From: a virus
IMG/VR virus record: IMGVR_UViG_3300037493_001661
Coordinates: 1 to 37,748 of that record
DNA: 37,748 bases
Direction: 5' to 3' (one strand)
Part shown: positions 8,901 through 17,520 of the stretch, piece by piece
Position numbering within the stretch: the stretch's first letter is position 1
Layout of the letters: each line of letters begins with the position of its first letter
Translations under genes and position numbers: made by a program
The notes under the pieces: model-generated
What the model was told of the DNA's origin: nothing
The model's input: the letters and a program-made list of their open reading frames with translations, nothing else
Databases searched by the model: none

Positions 8901-11728
8901 ACATCCAATAATGACTGTACTGGTTTTGTTTCATAAACACCCAAGTATGGCACCATATAAGTGCCTTCTTCCCCTATAGCCGCTGAAGTTGATATTCTGC
9001 CTATCAGCGAGTTTGTTTGTAATTGATACAAGTTTAATCCGGCTGTGCCTTGTATATTGTCTACAGAGTTTTGTAAAAAATTAAAATCTGTCGCATTTGC
9101 TATTGAAGAAACTATATCTGCTTTTCTTGTAGGGTAATATTGTTTATTGTCTCCTTTAACTATATATAATGAATCGGTTATTGAAAAACTATTTTTTGTA
9201 CTTATATATATTTTATTATTAGGGATGTCCTCCTCTATTTTTGTTACAAATGTATTCCAATACCATGGCGCTGCTGATGAAGAATTTGCGCCATAATGAA
9301 TCGCGTCTCCAACTTCAATTTCAGCAAATAAACCAGGGTATACCGCTGGATCGTATTCTATTATATTTGTATTAGATCCGGCGATTGCGGCTACAAATGG
9401 ATCAGAAAGAGAATATGTATTTTCCACTCGCCCATATAATTCAACGCTACTTCTATATTGTTTTTGGTCTGGTCCAACTTCACTTAAATCTCTAGGTATT
9501 TTATTTATATTGTCATTTATTAAAACAATGTGCGCGGTTCTATTAACTTCGTTAGTTGGAAAATCAGCAATATTTATTCCATTGTTTAATGTTGGATCAA
9601 ACGTAGCACCTGAGTATGTCACCTGAGATCCAGATGTTTGTTGCAAAGGATAAGCATTTAACATGCCGGGTAAATACGCATTGTAGTAATCATGTTCTTG
9701 CTGGCGTACCACCACCTTATATGAATACCAGCCAATTGGATTTATTGAATACGCGAATTTTATATCTGGAACAGGTGATAGTGTAGGATCAAATTCATAT
9801 ATATCCGAAATAGGCCCGTCTGTAATTATAGTGTATTCAAGGCCGGGTCCGCTCGGTCCAGACCCGGGTAATACTTCTACATAATCAGTATATCTTCCTC
9901 TTAAATAGTCGCCTTCTTCCGGCACTGCGCTTTTGGTACCTGGCGTTGAGTCAAGATTAAAAACATAAGTATTGCCAATTATACTAGAATATATAATTGA
10001 AAATCCAGAGTTTGGCCAATTAGTCGGCGTTGCATATAACCCAGGTGTGCCATTCTGTATATCTCTTATGGAATTGATTTGTGAATTTATAATTGTAAAC
10101 AAAGCAGAACCCGGCCAATCACGCGGGGTTACATCATTAATGCTAGATATATATGGCGCATACACAGTTGATCCGCCAAATTGGGCTGGCACCACGCTTC
10201 CTGTTTGCGCAATGTCTACTGTAGATAATATAACCGATGATTGTCTTCCGAATTTGTCGGATAATATAAATCCTACTTGATAATTTCTGTTCTGTTTTAG
10301 TGTATGGTTTGGGTATTCAATAAAACTATCGTATACTTTTGATTTATTAGATACGGCAGTATTATAATTTATTGAAGAAGGAGGGGTATAGTTTGAACGA
10401 TAATTGCCGTACATTATTCTATTGCCAGAGCTTTCTTGAGCAAGCGCCCGCGTTGGAACAGTATCATATACACGGGTTGTTTGCGATTCAGGTAAAGTTT
10501 TATGTGGCTTTTGAGATTGATATTTATATGAATAAATATTTGTATCAACAGCAGAATTACTAATTTCACCCACCTCTATCGTGTCAACCACCTGCACCGC
10601 AAGAGAATCCGATTCCTTGTACAGTATCTCTATTTCTTGTATTTTGTAAGAATCCGCAATACGGTTCCCTGTATCAGGCAACGGGATTAGAAGTTCTATG
10701 TTATTAATATTATTTTCCATCCACCTAACAACGGTACTTTGAAAAGCATTAGATTCATCTTTATTTATAAAAAATCCCTTTTGTTTTGGTATATAAGCTA
10801 TTTGCGTAAACGGAGCCATTATAGAATACTCGTTGTCGTCATATTTTATCCTGTAGCTAAATCTAACGAACTTGTCTTCTAAAAAGTCGGGATCACCTGG
10901 CCAGGATGGCACATCAGCTTGGTCTGACATTGTAGATGTTGCAAAAGTTAAAACATCTCCAACGGCAACCGTCCCAGGATAAGCCTGATACAACGTGACT
11001 ATATTACCAGTAATATCAGTAACAAGAGCGTAATCACTTATATCAATATTTTCACCAATAACCGTCATACCAACAGTTATGCCAACTACGGTATCAAGTT
11101 CTAATTCATTCGCGGAAGTTAGCGTATCAACAGTTGCTTGCGCTTTTCTTATTAATGATATAGGTTCAACCGGAGCATATTTTGCTACTGAAATTTGAGT
11201 TTCATTAGTATAATATGTTGGGTTGGCCACCTTTGTTGGATTAGCAAGGTTAACATTTATTTTCCTTGGCTGATTCCTATTGTCGGTCCAGAATAATAAA
11301 TCCTCTATTAAATTTACCCCGGTAATTTGGCATTCTTTATTTGTAGCGAAATTTAAAAACAATCCTTCTACTAATGTTACACTAGTATTTGAAATAGTGT
11401 TATATGAGGTTATTTTCATTATATAGCTGTTCCCATCGTCAGGCAAATTAATTTGCGCAGGAACTGGATCCGTATAGTTTGTTAAAAACCTATAAATCCT
11501 ATTATTATTGTTATCCATGAACATACCTATACACTGCAAAGAACTGTCCTCCTGTGAAGCAATTACCAATGAATTACCCCTAGCGCTTTGCGCTGCGCCA
11601 ATATCATCTTGTTCGGATTTGCCTATCTGTATATTTAACGCGTCTCTATATTGTCCATTTGGAATAAGTCTATCATCTAGGTCTTTATTCATTTTAGACT
11701 GCAAAAAAGTATTTTTAATTTCTGCCAT
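5918..11728 (-). CDS. Giant tail (muzzle-like) structural protein, 1,936 aa
   Basis: This is the largest gene in the window. The N-terminus has LQSKMNKDLDDRLIPNGQYRDA (about 9-30) and LLFWTDNRNQPRKINV (about 144-159). These motifs recur at the start of large tail-stabilisation proteins in Bacteroidota phages, where they form the docking part of a propeller. The rest is overwhelmingly beta-rich. At about 1100-1185 a cadherin-like domain is visible, with the turn GYFSINQTTGELSLL followed by YTITVQITDA. The C-terminal third is aromatic- and glycine-rich without recognisable enzyme motifs, and the end contains a short acidic-histidine patch (SADDDDHQPD). The position after the 411-residue ring protein (4 bp gap) matches the crAss-like order ring then muzzle. 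I infer a distal tail barrel or adhesion role. Confidence 0.65.
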   Translation of the reverse strand: MAEIKNTFLQSKMNKDLDDRLIPNGQYRDALNIQIGKSEQDDIGAAQSARGNSLVIASQEDSSLQCIGMFMDNNNNRIYRFLTNYTDPVPAQINLPDDGNSYIMKITSYNTISNTSVTLVEGLFLNFATNKECQITGVNLIEDLLFWTDNRNQPRKINVNLANPTKVANPTYYTNETQISVAKYAPVEPISLIRKAQATVDTLTSANELELDTVVGITVGMTVIGENIDISDYALVTDITGNIVTLYQAYPGTVAVGDVLTFATSTMSDQADVPSWPGDPDFLEDKFVRFSYRIKYDDNEYSIMAPFTQIAYIPKQKGFFINKDESNAFQSTVVRWMENNINNIELLIPLPDTGNRIADSYKIQEIEILYKESDSLAVQVVDTIEVGEISNSAVDTNIYSYKYQSQKPHKTLPESQTTRVYDTVPTRALAQESSGNRIMYGNYRSNYTPPSSINYNTAVSNKSKVYDSFIEYPNHTLKQNRNYQVGFILSDKFGRQSSVILSTVDIAQTGSVVPAQFGGSTVYAPYISSINDVTPRDWPGSALFTIINSQINSIRDIQNGTPGLYATPTNWPNSGFSIIYSSIIGNTYVFNLDSTPGTKSAVPEEGDYLRGRYTDYVEVLPGSGPSGPGLEYTIITDGPISDIYEFDPTLSPVPDIKFAYSINPIGWYSYKVVVRQQEHDYYNAYLPGMLNAYPLQQTSGSQVTYSGATFDPTLNNGINIADFPTNEVNRTAHIVLINDNINKIPRDLSEVGPDQKQYRSSVELYGRVENTYSLSDPFVAAIAGSNTNIIEYDPAVYPGLFAEIEVGDAIHYGANSSSAAPWYWNTFVTKIEEDIPNNKIYISTKNSFSITDSLYIVKGDNKQYYPTRKADIVSSIANATDFNFLQNSVDNIQGTAGLNLYQLQTNSLIGRISTSAAIGEEGTYMVPYLGVYETKPVQSLLDVFWETSTTGLISDLNYDVITGFDGPVEINEFDSKLIESQSKDDPHVFNGPTGVAGSSWITDNIYPLNQSGIKVATSSASIDSVFIAGSNNSVAGSFGIIESPAASGDYRIYIKDNFQFLHDSLTVNKYTFNVSFVYNNISYPYSFEISLENEEPAFLTPGGYNMEVSSTNVGTVIETIVAENGSSLGLPNGLWWEITGGNSGGYFSINQTTGELSLLTLPPVDVYTITVQITDAVSFANPLSPQELVTTGSIPFSSRSATETIIIKSIPAELNNHIRGYNSGPLVWQNAAPSGTVDLTKNDLQPVSRLAHPYGYGLVYVGAQANATTPTPVGIFNQISYRYFRMPNVPTADRQFQTVQNAAVENGYAATALSQGTMRWTVNLHGHRMPNTTPVSTIRAWQFQAAHASFLLYWRPTGSTNPADWKLADANVNAQPNTDNNYNFTEMLWDTSAGGDTPYSNVGYPGGNVWQQQSMAGRVWNVAKSTANSMQQGTRGGYNWGAFSTPISNNTVYINAIAYSGALNMSTYVTTPNEVLNYRGAPDVYCAPYQRLVMQRTSPQPIPGFPLPNAYGVTAIWGTGIINDYGPNTGNPVLYRCIMSLNDAAINPPDGDYLINAFSGKNLVLSRHKPWLTSSDGGLSIWMYPGISSPPTYYNTHVNATIKRSVSFTTSRPGEYCLAVRMIDTSNVAFIKTIDGEDIGPYVTVEIDDANYTYDGSGNRNPDTAYEYCFRINSAGGNASGVPLNKQDAKIWDFKRTVTAQAAVASGYEITLNQTSWEALSPIILTDGMQVSGSLIPGGTLITAVNYITRVITISNNVTIPAGHVFDIEPQSGVPTSVDVFSPTNSGTEVKFFYTDSLMTQKWIPPVADAFYTFRNKLRQYQVGSADDDDHQPDVTNQPNFCARFNASGLVIPFGDLGDLNWNPLAMYESPIPLTEGQENDIYYVKDVTMTKKLPHLAPLIMTAWTNNMSKTWIDGEGATRWFVNNYHENISQTII

Positions 11729-11732
11729 TTAA

Positions 11733-12968
11733 TTAGTGTTTAATCCATTTAGATTTACCTCTCATTACTTGGGTAATTTCTTCTAATTTGATATTAGATA
11801 ATCTTATCTTAGCGTTTCTTAATTTTGCGCTTTTTTCCCTGTGTAATCTGTTTACTAGATACTCGGGCTGATTTGCTCGGGTTGAAATAACGGCATGAAG
11901 AATGTACGCGTATGCCGCCTCTTCTGCCATTTTTGGTATTCTTGAATCTAGATCATAGGCTAAACCATCTGATATATATTCAAAAGTTATAACGAGACCA
12001 ACAAGGTCACTTGAAAAATTAATCTTATTTTCTCTGTCATTTATTGTAAACGACCCATTTATGTTTGCGTGTTGTGGGTCTATGCCGTATCGTCTGCCAT
12101 AAAAGTCTCCATATCCCCAATCATAATTTTGCCAACCATATGGGTACTGAGAATTTAAACTTCCTGCTAAACCATTGCTTGCATTCCATCTTTCTTCTAT
12201 TATAGCGGTACCCTCAATGTTGTCATCAAAACTACTTTGTATTGGTACACCTAAATTATCCTGTATTGGCATCTCTGTAGGATTCAGAGTAAGTGAAGTA
12301 GGTAAAATTCTATGTGTTATACCCATGCTATCAACAAAAGACAGCTTAACATAGTTTACATAGTCTTGCGGTAATGGGACAGATAGGTTGTTTGGAATAC
12401 TTAGTTCTTGTATTTTTATGCTTTTTAACGTATCATAACTAAACTCTTGTAAAGCTCGCTTGGCATGAAAAATAATATCTGTTCTTTTTGCATTACCAAT
12501 TAACTTGCCTGTTCCAACATACGCTGCCATGAAGTTATTAATTATATCATTGAGCTTCATATATGCATAGCTGCCGTAGTTCTCTTCTACAGTTCTACCA
12601 TACGCGTCTTGATTCCCATAATTACCGCCATTGACAGATTTTAATTGAACAACTATTATATCGTCTGTATTAAGATATACAGGCACGCTTTCTGTGCCAA
12701 TCCTTACTGTATTCCCTTCAAGATAATATACGCTAGTATATTCGGTGTAAACAACGCCATTGCCTGGGCCGGCAGGACTATAGTATAACTTAAAATTATT
12801 AAGTTCGTAATCTGGTTCTAATGGATCCCAGTTTCCTAGAAAAAGGTTGGTATTAAAAGTGCATGGGAATGTATCCGCTGTTACTGGATCTGATACCTGA
12901 AAACCTTGAGCGCCTTCGTAATATTGTCTATTAGTTTCGGTTATTAAACCTCCGTTTGGAAATGGCAT
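11733..12968 (-). CDS. Ring / tail-tubular-A-like connector protein (411 aa)
   Basis: After a beta-rich N-terminal 130 residues comes a helical block, MKLNDIINNFMAAYVG (about 137-152), then IIFHAKRALQEFSYDTLKSI (about 165-185) and LPQDYVNYVKLSFVD (about 200-214). These blocks are typical of the adaptor or ring proteins that attach beneath the portal in podoviruses of the T7 gp11 or crAss ring-protein type. The C-terminus is helical and basic (NRLHREKSAKLRNAKIRLS, ending in SKWIKH). It sits between the 304-residue connector-like protein (6 bp gap) and the giant tail protein (4 bp gap), as expected for head-to-tail assembly order. The connector role is confident in general terms. Which ring it forms is inferred. 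Confidence 0.65.
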   Translation of the reverse strand: MPFPNGGLITETNRQYYEGAQGFQVSDPVTADTFPCTFNTNLFLGNWDPLEPDYELNNFKLYYSPAGPGNGVVYTEYTSVYYLEGNTVRIGTESVPVYLNTDDIIVVQLKSVNGGNYGNQDAYGRTVEENYGSYAYMKLNDIINNFMAAYVGTGKLIGNAKRTDIIFHAKRALQEFSYDTLKSIKIQELSIPNNLSVPLPQDYVNYVKLSFVDSMGITHRILPTSLTLNPTEMPIQDNLGVPIQSSFDDNIEGTAIIEERWNASNGLAGSLNSQYPYGWQNYDWGYGDFYGRRYGIDPQHANINGSFTINDRENKINFSSDLVGLVITFEYISDGLAYDLDSRIPKMAEEAAYAYILHAVISTRANQPEYLVNRLHREKSAKLRNAKIRLSNIKLEEITQVMRGKSKWIKH

Positions 12969-12974
12969 ACCTTA

Positions 12975-13889
12975 TTAGCTTTTTGAATTTATATTTTCTG
13001 CTTGAGCCTGTTGCGCAGCTATCTGTATTACTTGTGGATCATTTATTATAATTCCAGAATATAAAAGTATTTTGGTTATAAGCATGGTTTGCTCACTTGG
13101 ATGCAACTCAAAGTTTATGGATGCATTCGTATTATATACATATTGATAATATGGAGCGGTTGTTGTAAATGCCCATAGCGGATTTGAAGGTTTCCTTAAA
13201 TATGTAACCGATATATCGGAAGTTATGGATGACGGTGATACATTTATTAAGTAATTTTTATATGTATAAACCGGGTAATCTGTAGATGGTTTTGACAATG
13301 TTGATAAGCTCAGCTCTAATAGCTCGTTAGGCCTCACGTACTGAACTTCTTTGTCGCCATTATATATAACTGTGCCTAACTTATATAAATTGTTTACATA
13401 AGCCGAAACGATTATATTTGAATTTGCTGTTGGTGTGTTCTGTAATGTTAGGACATTGCTAGATATTGTCCAACTACTAGTAGGTAGAATAGCCCCGTCA
13501 ATACTGACTGTGGCGTATCCGGAACCAATGAGTTGGCTTGATATTGATTGTAGTGAATATTGTGAAACATTTTGAACTGCTAAAAAAGCCTCTGTAATCG
13601 GAAGCGAACTTACGGCAGGGATATAAAAAGAATCTCCGTTATAAACACAGTTATTCATTTCTTCAAATACAGATATTTTTTCTTGCAGACTTTTTACACG
13701 ATCTGAATATTCACTATCATTGTCTGGTATGCGCAATTGTTGATTCAAGTCATCAAAATAACTTTCGAAAATTTCAAGTTGTACTTGAGCGGCTGTTTTA
13801 TTAAACTCGTCTGGAGTCATATAACCGCGTTGCTCTTTATTTAGTATTAATAATACTGTTCTATAAACTGTATCTACACTTACCGCCAT
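12975..13889 (-). CDS. Head-tail connector/ring candidate (304 aa)
   Basis: The N-terminal helix bundle VYRTVLLILNKEQRGYMTPD and FNKTAAQVQLEIFESYFDDL (about 8-48) resembles the start of connector or ring proteins in marine Bacteroidota podoviruses. A beta-rich middle (about 95-235) follows. The C-terminal helices have ELHPSEQTMLITKILLYSGI (about 260-280) and an alanine/glutamine-rich tail (QIAAQQAQAEN). The gene begins 68 bp after the upstream gene stops, and that gap holds a strong hairpin. The location between capsid and tail genes supports a neck component. I know of no enzymatic function for such proteins, and the name is by context. Confidence 0.55.
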   Translation of the reverse strand: MAVSVDTVYRTVLLILNKEQRGYMTPDEFNKTAAQVQLEIFESYFDDLNQQLRIPDNDSEYSDRVKSLQEKISVFEEMNNCVYNGDSFYIPAVSSLPITEAFLAVQNVSQYSLQSISSQLIGSGYATVSIDGAILPTSSWTISSNVLTLQNTPTANSNIIVSAYVNNLYKLGTVIYNGDKEVQYVRPNELLELSLSTLSKPSTDYPVYTYKNYLINVSPSSITSDISVTYLRKPSNPLWAFTTTAPYYQYVYNTNASINFELHPSEQTMLITKILLYSGIIINDPQVIQIAAQQAQAENINSKS

Positions 13890-13905
13890 TTTGTATATTT
13901 ATTAT

Positions 13906-13942
13906 AATATTAAGGCGGTAACCTGAGCTACCGCCTAATATT
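13906..13942 (-). terminator. Hairpin downstream of the 281-aa gene
   Basis: A perfect 8-bp GC-rich stem, AGGCGGTA/TACCGCCT (13913-13920 with 13929-13936), has an 8-nt loop and is extended by AATATT pairing on both sides with one bulged A. It lies about 20 nt after the stop codon at 13957 in the transcription direction. There is no clean U-run, so it may be a partial terminator or an mRNA-stabilising 3' structure. Confidence 0.55.
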
Positions 13943-13956
13943 AGTATTACGTGTTA

Positions 13957-14802
13957 TTATAATTTTTTCTCTATGGATCGGTATATTTCTACACCTTCAT
14001 CCGTTTTAAAGAATGCCGCCATTGCTGAGTATGGATTTTCATCAAATGGAACTGTCATTAATTTTCTATCATTTGCTGCCCAATGGAAAGTTCTTTGATC
14101 TTGTGAGAGTCTAATGATGCCAGCTTCAGTTGCTCTAATTGCAAAATTACGTAGTTGTACATTATCGTCATTTGCAAGTTCAATAAACAATGCTGGATTT
14201 CGTTTTGCAAACAACATTAAGTCTCGCTTAATTTCTTTTGAACTCATTTTAGAAACAGCCGATCCAAGTTCTACTCGCATAATCGCTTCTGCTGCATCAA
14301 TATCTAAATCTTTAGCTGCGTTCATTGCAACCAATTCCAGTTCTAGATCTTCTAATTCATCTTCTGCTTCTGCAATTCCATCAAATTCTGCATACCTTTT
14401 ATTAAGGAATGGATGATATAATGATAGCATCTTTTGCAAACTTTGCATTTCTTTAGGCACAAATAATGCGCCGTCTTCAAATACAATATGTCCTAATACA
14501 GCTTCACCTTTTTGGTCTTCTACGAATGCTGAACTATGGTTTGTTGTATATCTTAATTCTTTTTGCTCACCCGTCTCTTCATTAAGCCATAATAATGGGT
14601 ATCGAGCTGAATGTCTTGTTGGTATACTATAAGTTAAAGAAGAAACATTACCTAATAAATAATAATTTCTATCTTTAATTTCCCATGTTGGTTTTGGTTT
14701 TGTTTTTGGTGTAACCATTGAAACCGTTTCCTCAACCTTAATTTCTTTTTTTACTTCTAAGTCAATATGCTTTTCAGTAACTTCTTTTTCTAATCTTGCC
14801 AT
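13957..14802 (-). CDS. Capsid-adjacent structural protein of unknown role (281 aa)
   Basis: The first 38 residues are charged and lysine/glutamate-rich (KEVTEKHIDLEVKKEIKVEE), followed by PKTKPKPTWEIKDRNYYLLG. A beta-rich domain (about 50-120) includes YTTNHSSAFVEDQKGEAVLG and HIVFEDGALFVPKE, a pattern I associate with a conserved protein encoded next to the capsid gene in many Bacteroidota phages. An acidic helix (AEAEDELEDLELELVAM, about 143-160) precedes a helical C-terminus. The gene is isolated by hairpins on both sides (14835-14875 and 13906-13942), which suggests its own expression level. A head accessory or vertex protein is a reasonable guess, but no function is shown by the sequence. 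Confidence 0.55.
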   Translation of the reverse strand: MARLEKEVTEKHIDLEVKKEIKVEETVSMVTPKTKPKPTWEIKDRNYYLLGNVSSLTYSIPTRHSARYPLLWLNEETGEQKELRYTTNHSSAFVEDQKGEAVLGHIVFEDGALFVPKEMQSLQKMLSLYHPFLNKRYAEFDGIAEAEDELEDLELELVAMNAAKDLDIDAAEAIMRVELGSAVSKMSSKEIKRDLMLFAKRNPALFIELANDDNVQLRNFAIRATEAGIIRLSQDQRTFHWAANDRKLMTVPFDENPYSAMAAFFKTDEGVEIYRSIEKKL

Positions 14803-14834
14803 AATATAATATAATTTAATAATTTTTAGTTAAG

Positions 14835-14875
14835 GTAAATATTACCCCTGCAAATACAGCAGGGGTAAATATTAC
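14835..14875 (-). terminator. Strong hairpin downstream of the major capsid gene
   Basis: A perfect 10-bp stem, TTACCCCTGC/GCAGGGGTAA (14842-14851 with 14859-14868), encloses a 7-nt loop. It extends outward across a 3-nt internal bubble to a 17-nt arm on each side. It starts about 15 nt after the capsid stop codon in the transcription direction. What follows on the transcript is A/U-rich but without a pure U-tract. It may be a terminator, or a stability element that raises capsid mRNA levels relative to downstream genes. Confidence 0.65.
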
Positions 14876-14889
14876 CATTTTGTTTGCTA

Positions 14890-16335
14890 CTATGCTGTAA
14901 ACAACACAAAGTTGTTAGCGGCTTGTACGCATAAACATCTTTCAGACAAGAAGTGAATCTCCATTGCATCAAGATCAGAAGTGTAAGCACCTCCAACAGA
15001 TCCAGTTGTCCAAGATTTCATACGACGGTCATCGGCTTGAGAAGCGCGGTAACGTACGTGTAAGAATGGACGACGAATGTTTGTACCTAATTGTTCATCA
15101 TAAACAGTAGATGTTCCAGCTGGAAGCAATACACCATCAATGGCGTTGCTAGCAACTGCTCCACGAGTAGAAGCGTCATTTAAGTATTTCCAGTCAGTTT
15201 TGTAGAAATCGTAAGATCCACGACGGAAACCGGTAAATCCTAAGTTCAATGACATTTGCTCTGAGTTTTCAAACAAACCGTAAGCAACACCACCAGCAGA
15301 TCCAGAAGATAATGCAGCAAGCATATCATCAAAATCTAAGGAAGTTTGACGGTTTAAGAACAACATGTTTTCCTCGATTGCACCTTGAGTATCTAAGTTT
15401 TTCAATACAGCATCAAAATTAGTAATACCAGCTGCAGCAGAAAATCCTGTTACTTGGTTACCACGAGCTTTAATAGCAGCAAATAGACCTTGAGTTCCTT
15501 TTAATGCCGTACCATTAGGTGGTGTAAATCCAATAGCGGCAGAAGATAAAGCAGCTAATTCGCCTTCAACAACGGACATTTCTAAGTAATCTTCAAAACG
15601 CAAACGAGTTTCAGAAGCGGCTTTCAAATACCATAAGTATCCAGTAGCGCCATCCTCTGTTGCAACATCTACCCATCCAATTTGAGCCGTATCTGAACCA
15701 TTTACGGTATATTTTGAACGGATGATAATTGGTGAATTTGAATATTGAGTAAATGAAGGAGCAACTGAAACGTAGTTAGAGTTAATTTGAGAACCTTTTG
15801 AATATTCAGAACCGTATACAAAGATTTTAAATCCACTTAAAGAAGTAGCAAATCCCGCGGCAAGCAAAGAAGAGGCTGTATATGGAAGCAATGTAAGCAA
15901 AGCTGTACCTGTTCCAGGGGCTGTGCTAGCAGAAACATAACATTTTACTTCAACTCCCGTTGCGGGGTTCATAAGGACTACGGTAGACCCAACGCTAATA
16001 ACGTTAACAATAGTCGTAGACTCTGTAAATGATACTTGATTTGTTGTAGCTGTTGTAGAAACGCTGTTGTAAGCAATATGCAAACGGTTTTGCTCTGACC
16101 AAATAACTTGATCCGATGTCATTGGCATTTCAGCACCCACCATGCGTAAGAATCCAGAAAGAGTTCTGTTCCCATAACGCTCTACTTCATTCTCGTAGAT
16201 TTCAGGTAAATATTGTTTAGCGAATGTACCTCCGCCAGTTGCGCTGTCAAAGGTTAAATAATTTGTAGCAAGCGCTTGTTGCACTTGCGAAGGCACGATA
16301 CTTCCGAATGCGCCACTTGGTGATGTAAAAGCCAT
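14890..16335 (-). CDS. Major capsid protein (putative HK97-fold)
   Basis: The 481-residue product, MAFTSPSGAFGSIVPSQVQQ, is of the usual length for a podoviral or crAss-like capsid protein. An N-terminal arm leads into LPEIYENEVERYGNRTLSGF (about 43-62), a helix of the type seen at the start of HK97-fold capsid proteins. A beta-rich inserted region occupies about 85-150. The middle and C-terminal parts contain RLRFEDYLEMSVVEGELAAL (about 240-260), MLFLNRQTSLDFDDMLAAL and the hydrophobic end QAANNFVLFTA. It is preceded by an acidic scaffold-like gene and followed by a strong hairpin, both usual for a highly expressed capsid gene. The identification rests on size, order (TerL, portal, scaffold, capsid) and these features. 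No cleavage site is evident. Confidence 0.75.
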   Translation of the reverse strand: MAFTSPSGAFGSIVPSQVQQALATNYLTFDSATGGGTFAKQYLPEIYENEVERYGNRTLSGFLRMVGAEMPMTSDQVIWSEQNRLHIAYNSVSTTATTNQVSFTESTTIVNVISVGSTVVLMNPATGVEVKCYVSASTAPGTGTALLTLLPYTASSLLAAGFATSLSGFKIFVYGSEYSKGSQINSNYVSVAPSFTQYSNSPIIIRSKYTVNGSDTAQIGWVDVATEDGATGYLWYLKAASETRLRFEDYLEMSVVEGELAALSSAAIGFTPPNGTALKGTQGLFAAIKARGNQVTGFSAAAGITNFDAVLKNLDTQGAIEENMLFLNRQTSLDFDDMLAALSSGSAGGVAYGLFENSEQMSLNLGFTGFRRGSYDFYKTDWKYLNDASTRGAVASNAIDGVLLPAGTSTVYDEQLGTNIRRPFLHVRYRASQADDRRMKSWTTGSVGGAYTSDLDAMEIHFLSERCLCVQAANNFVLFTA

Positions 16336-16352
16336 AATTTTGGTTTTTTAGT

Positions 16353-17492
16353 TTAAAATTGTTTTTGAATTTTTAGTTTGGTAGAGTCAACGCCGTTAAT
16401 TGCGCGCACTTTAAATCCATTAACAAAAGCTTCCCCAGTACTTGTTTTACGTCCTTCGGGATTTATATTATTAGATTTAGCAACAACCTCCTTAATCGCA
16501 TCGGCTTTGCCTTGCTCATAAAAATGTTTTGCAATAGTGTCTACGTTTTCGGCAGCATACATAGCTTTATGGTAACCCTTCAAGTCCACAACCTCTCCAG
16601 AATCATTCAAGAACTTCTTGACTAGATTAGTTATATTTGATTGTTTTTCCGCCACACTCTCGCTATTTTGTAAATTATACTTAAATGATTTTTCACCTAA
16701 ATTGAAATCAAAACCTTTGAATTCTTGTGTGAAAAAGCTTTTTGTATCACTTACAAACTTAGAGTGTTTTTGCTCTATAAGCTTTTGCTCTTCGTTATAT
16801 CGGTTAAAAAAGTCAGATGCTTTTTTCTGATCTGTATTCAATGATGGTCTCAACTTGATTTCATCATAATATTTTACTTTAAGATCATCCAAAAACGTTC
16901 TGGCTTTGGCAACTTCTTCTTTAAATGCGAGTTTCTTTTTTCTGATGTCTCGCTCATCATCTTCGTCCTCATCATAACTAAAATTGTCTTCCATTAAGAA
17001 ATCAATTTCTTCGTTATCTAGGTGAGGTCTTGATTTTTTGTAATATTCTTTTAACAATGCCTCTGTATTGACATTTGAATAATCCGTATTAAGTCTAATG
17101 TAGTCTTCAACTGTTCCACCTGTTTCTTCCATAAATGAAACAAGTTTCTCGATGTTTTCAGGCAAGCTTTTACCTGTTTTTTCAGAAAAAGCAATAGCCT
17201 CCTGCGCTTCTTCTTTTAGTTCAGCCGCTTGCTCATTAATTACTATTACTTCTTTTTCATCCTGTTCGGCAACGATTTTGGATTCTTCGTTTCCTTCGAC
17301 CACTTCTTGCAATCCCATTTCGGGTTGTTCTGAGACCAACAGGCTTTCATTTGCGATTTGCTCTTGAATGGCATCTTTTTCTTTCTTATTAGTTAAATCT
17401 ACTTTTGTAATGGCTTCTTGTTCTACCATTTTTTTCATACGGGGTTTTGTTTTTATTTTGAAATCCCCTTCTTGGTTTACTGCTTCTGACAT
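16353..17492 (-). CDS. Putative capsid scaffolding protein (379 aa)
   Basis: The protein is highly charged and mainly helical. The first 90 residues alternate basic (KIKTKPRMKKM) and acidic (EEAQEAIAFSEKT) stretches. Residues 165-182 are strongly acidic (LMEDNFSYDEDEDDERD). A long coiled-coil-like region follows (about 183-270), and the C-terminal 40 residues are basic (KTSTGEAFVNGFKVRAING...IQKQF). An acidic body with a basic C-terminal capsid-binding tail, encoded between portal and capsid genes, is the classic scaffold layout. The gaps to portal (28 bp) and capsid (17 bp) are short. Crassvirales have an uncharacterised gene at the same place, so a head-internal protein is the alternative. 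Confidence 0.6.
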   Translation of the reverse strand: MSEAVNQEGDFKIKTKPRMKKMVEQEAITKVDLTNKKEKDAIQEQIANESLLVSEQPEMGLQEVVEGNEESKIVAEQDEKEVIVINEQAAELKEEAQEAIAFSEKTGKSLPENIEKLVSFMEETGGTVEDYIRLNTDYSNVNTEALLKEYYKKSRPHLDNEEIDFLMEDNFSYDEDEDDERDIRKKKLAFKEEVAKARTFLDDLKVKYYDEIKLRPSLNTDQKKASDFFNRYNEEQKLIEQKHSKFVSDTKSFFTQEFKGFDFNLGEKSFKYNLQNSESVAEKQSNITNLVKKFLNDSGEVVDLKGYHKAMYAAENVDTIAKHFYEQGKADAIKEVVAKSNNINPEGRKTSTGEAFVNGFKVRAINGVDSTKLKIQKQF

Positions 17493-17520
17493 AATATGAT
17501 AATATATAATTGGTTATTTT

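Noticed and set aside
8029-11732. Plus-strand frames of 60-110 codons opposite the giant tail gene and other late genes
   Set aside because: They are antisense shadows of long, well-supported minus-strand genes, without leaders or recognisable products.
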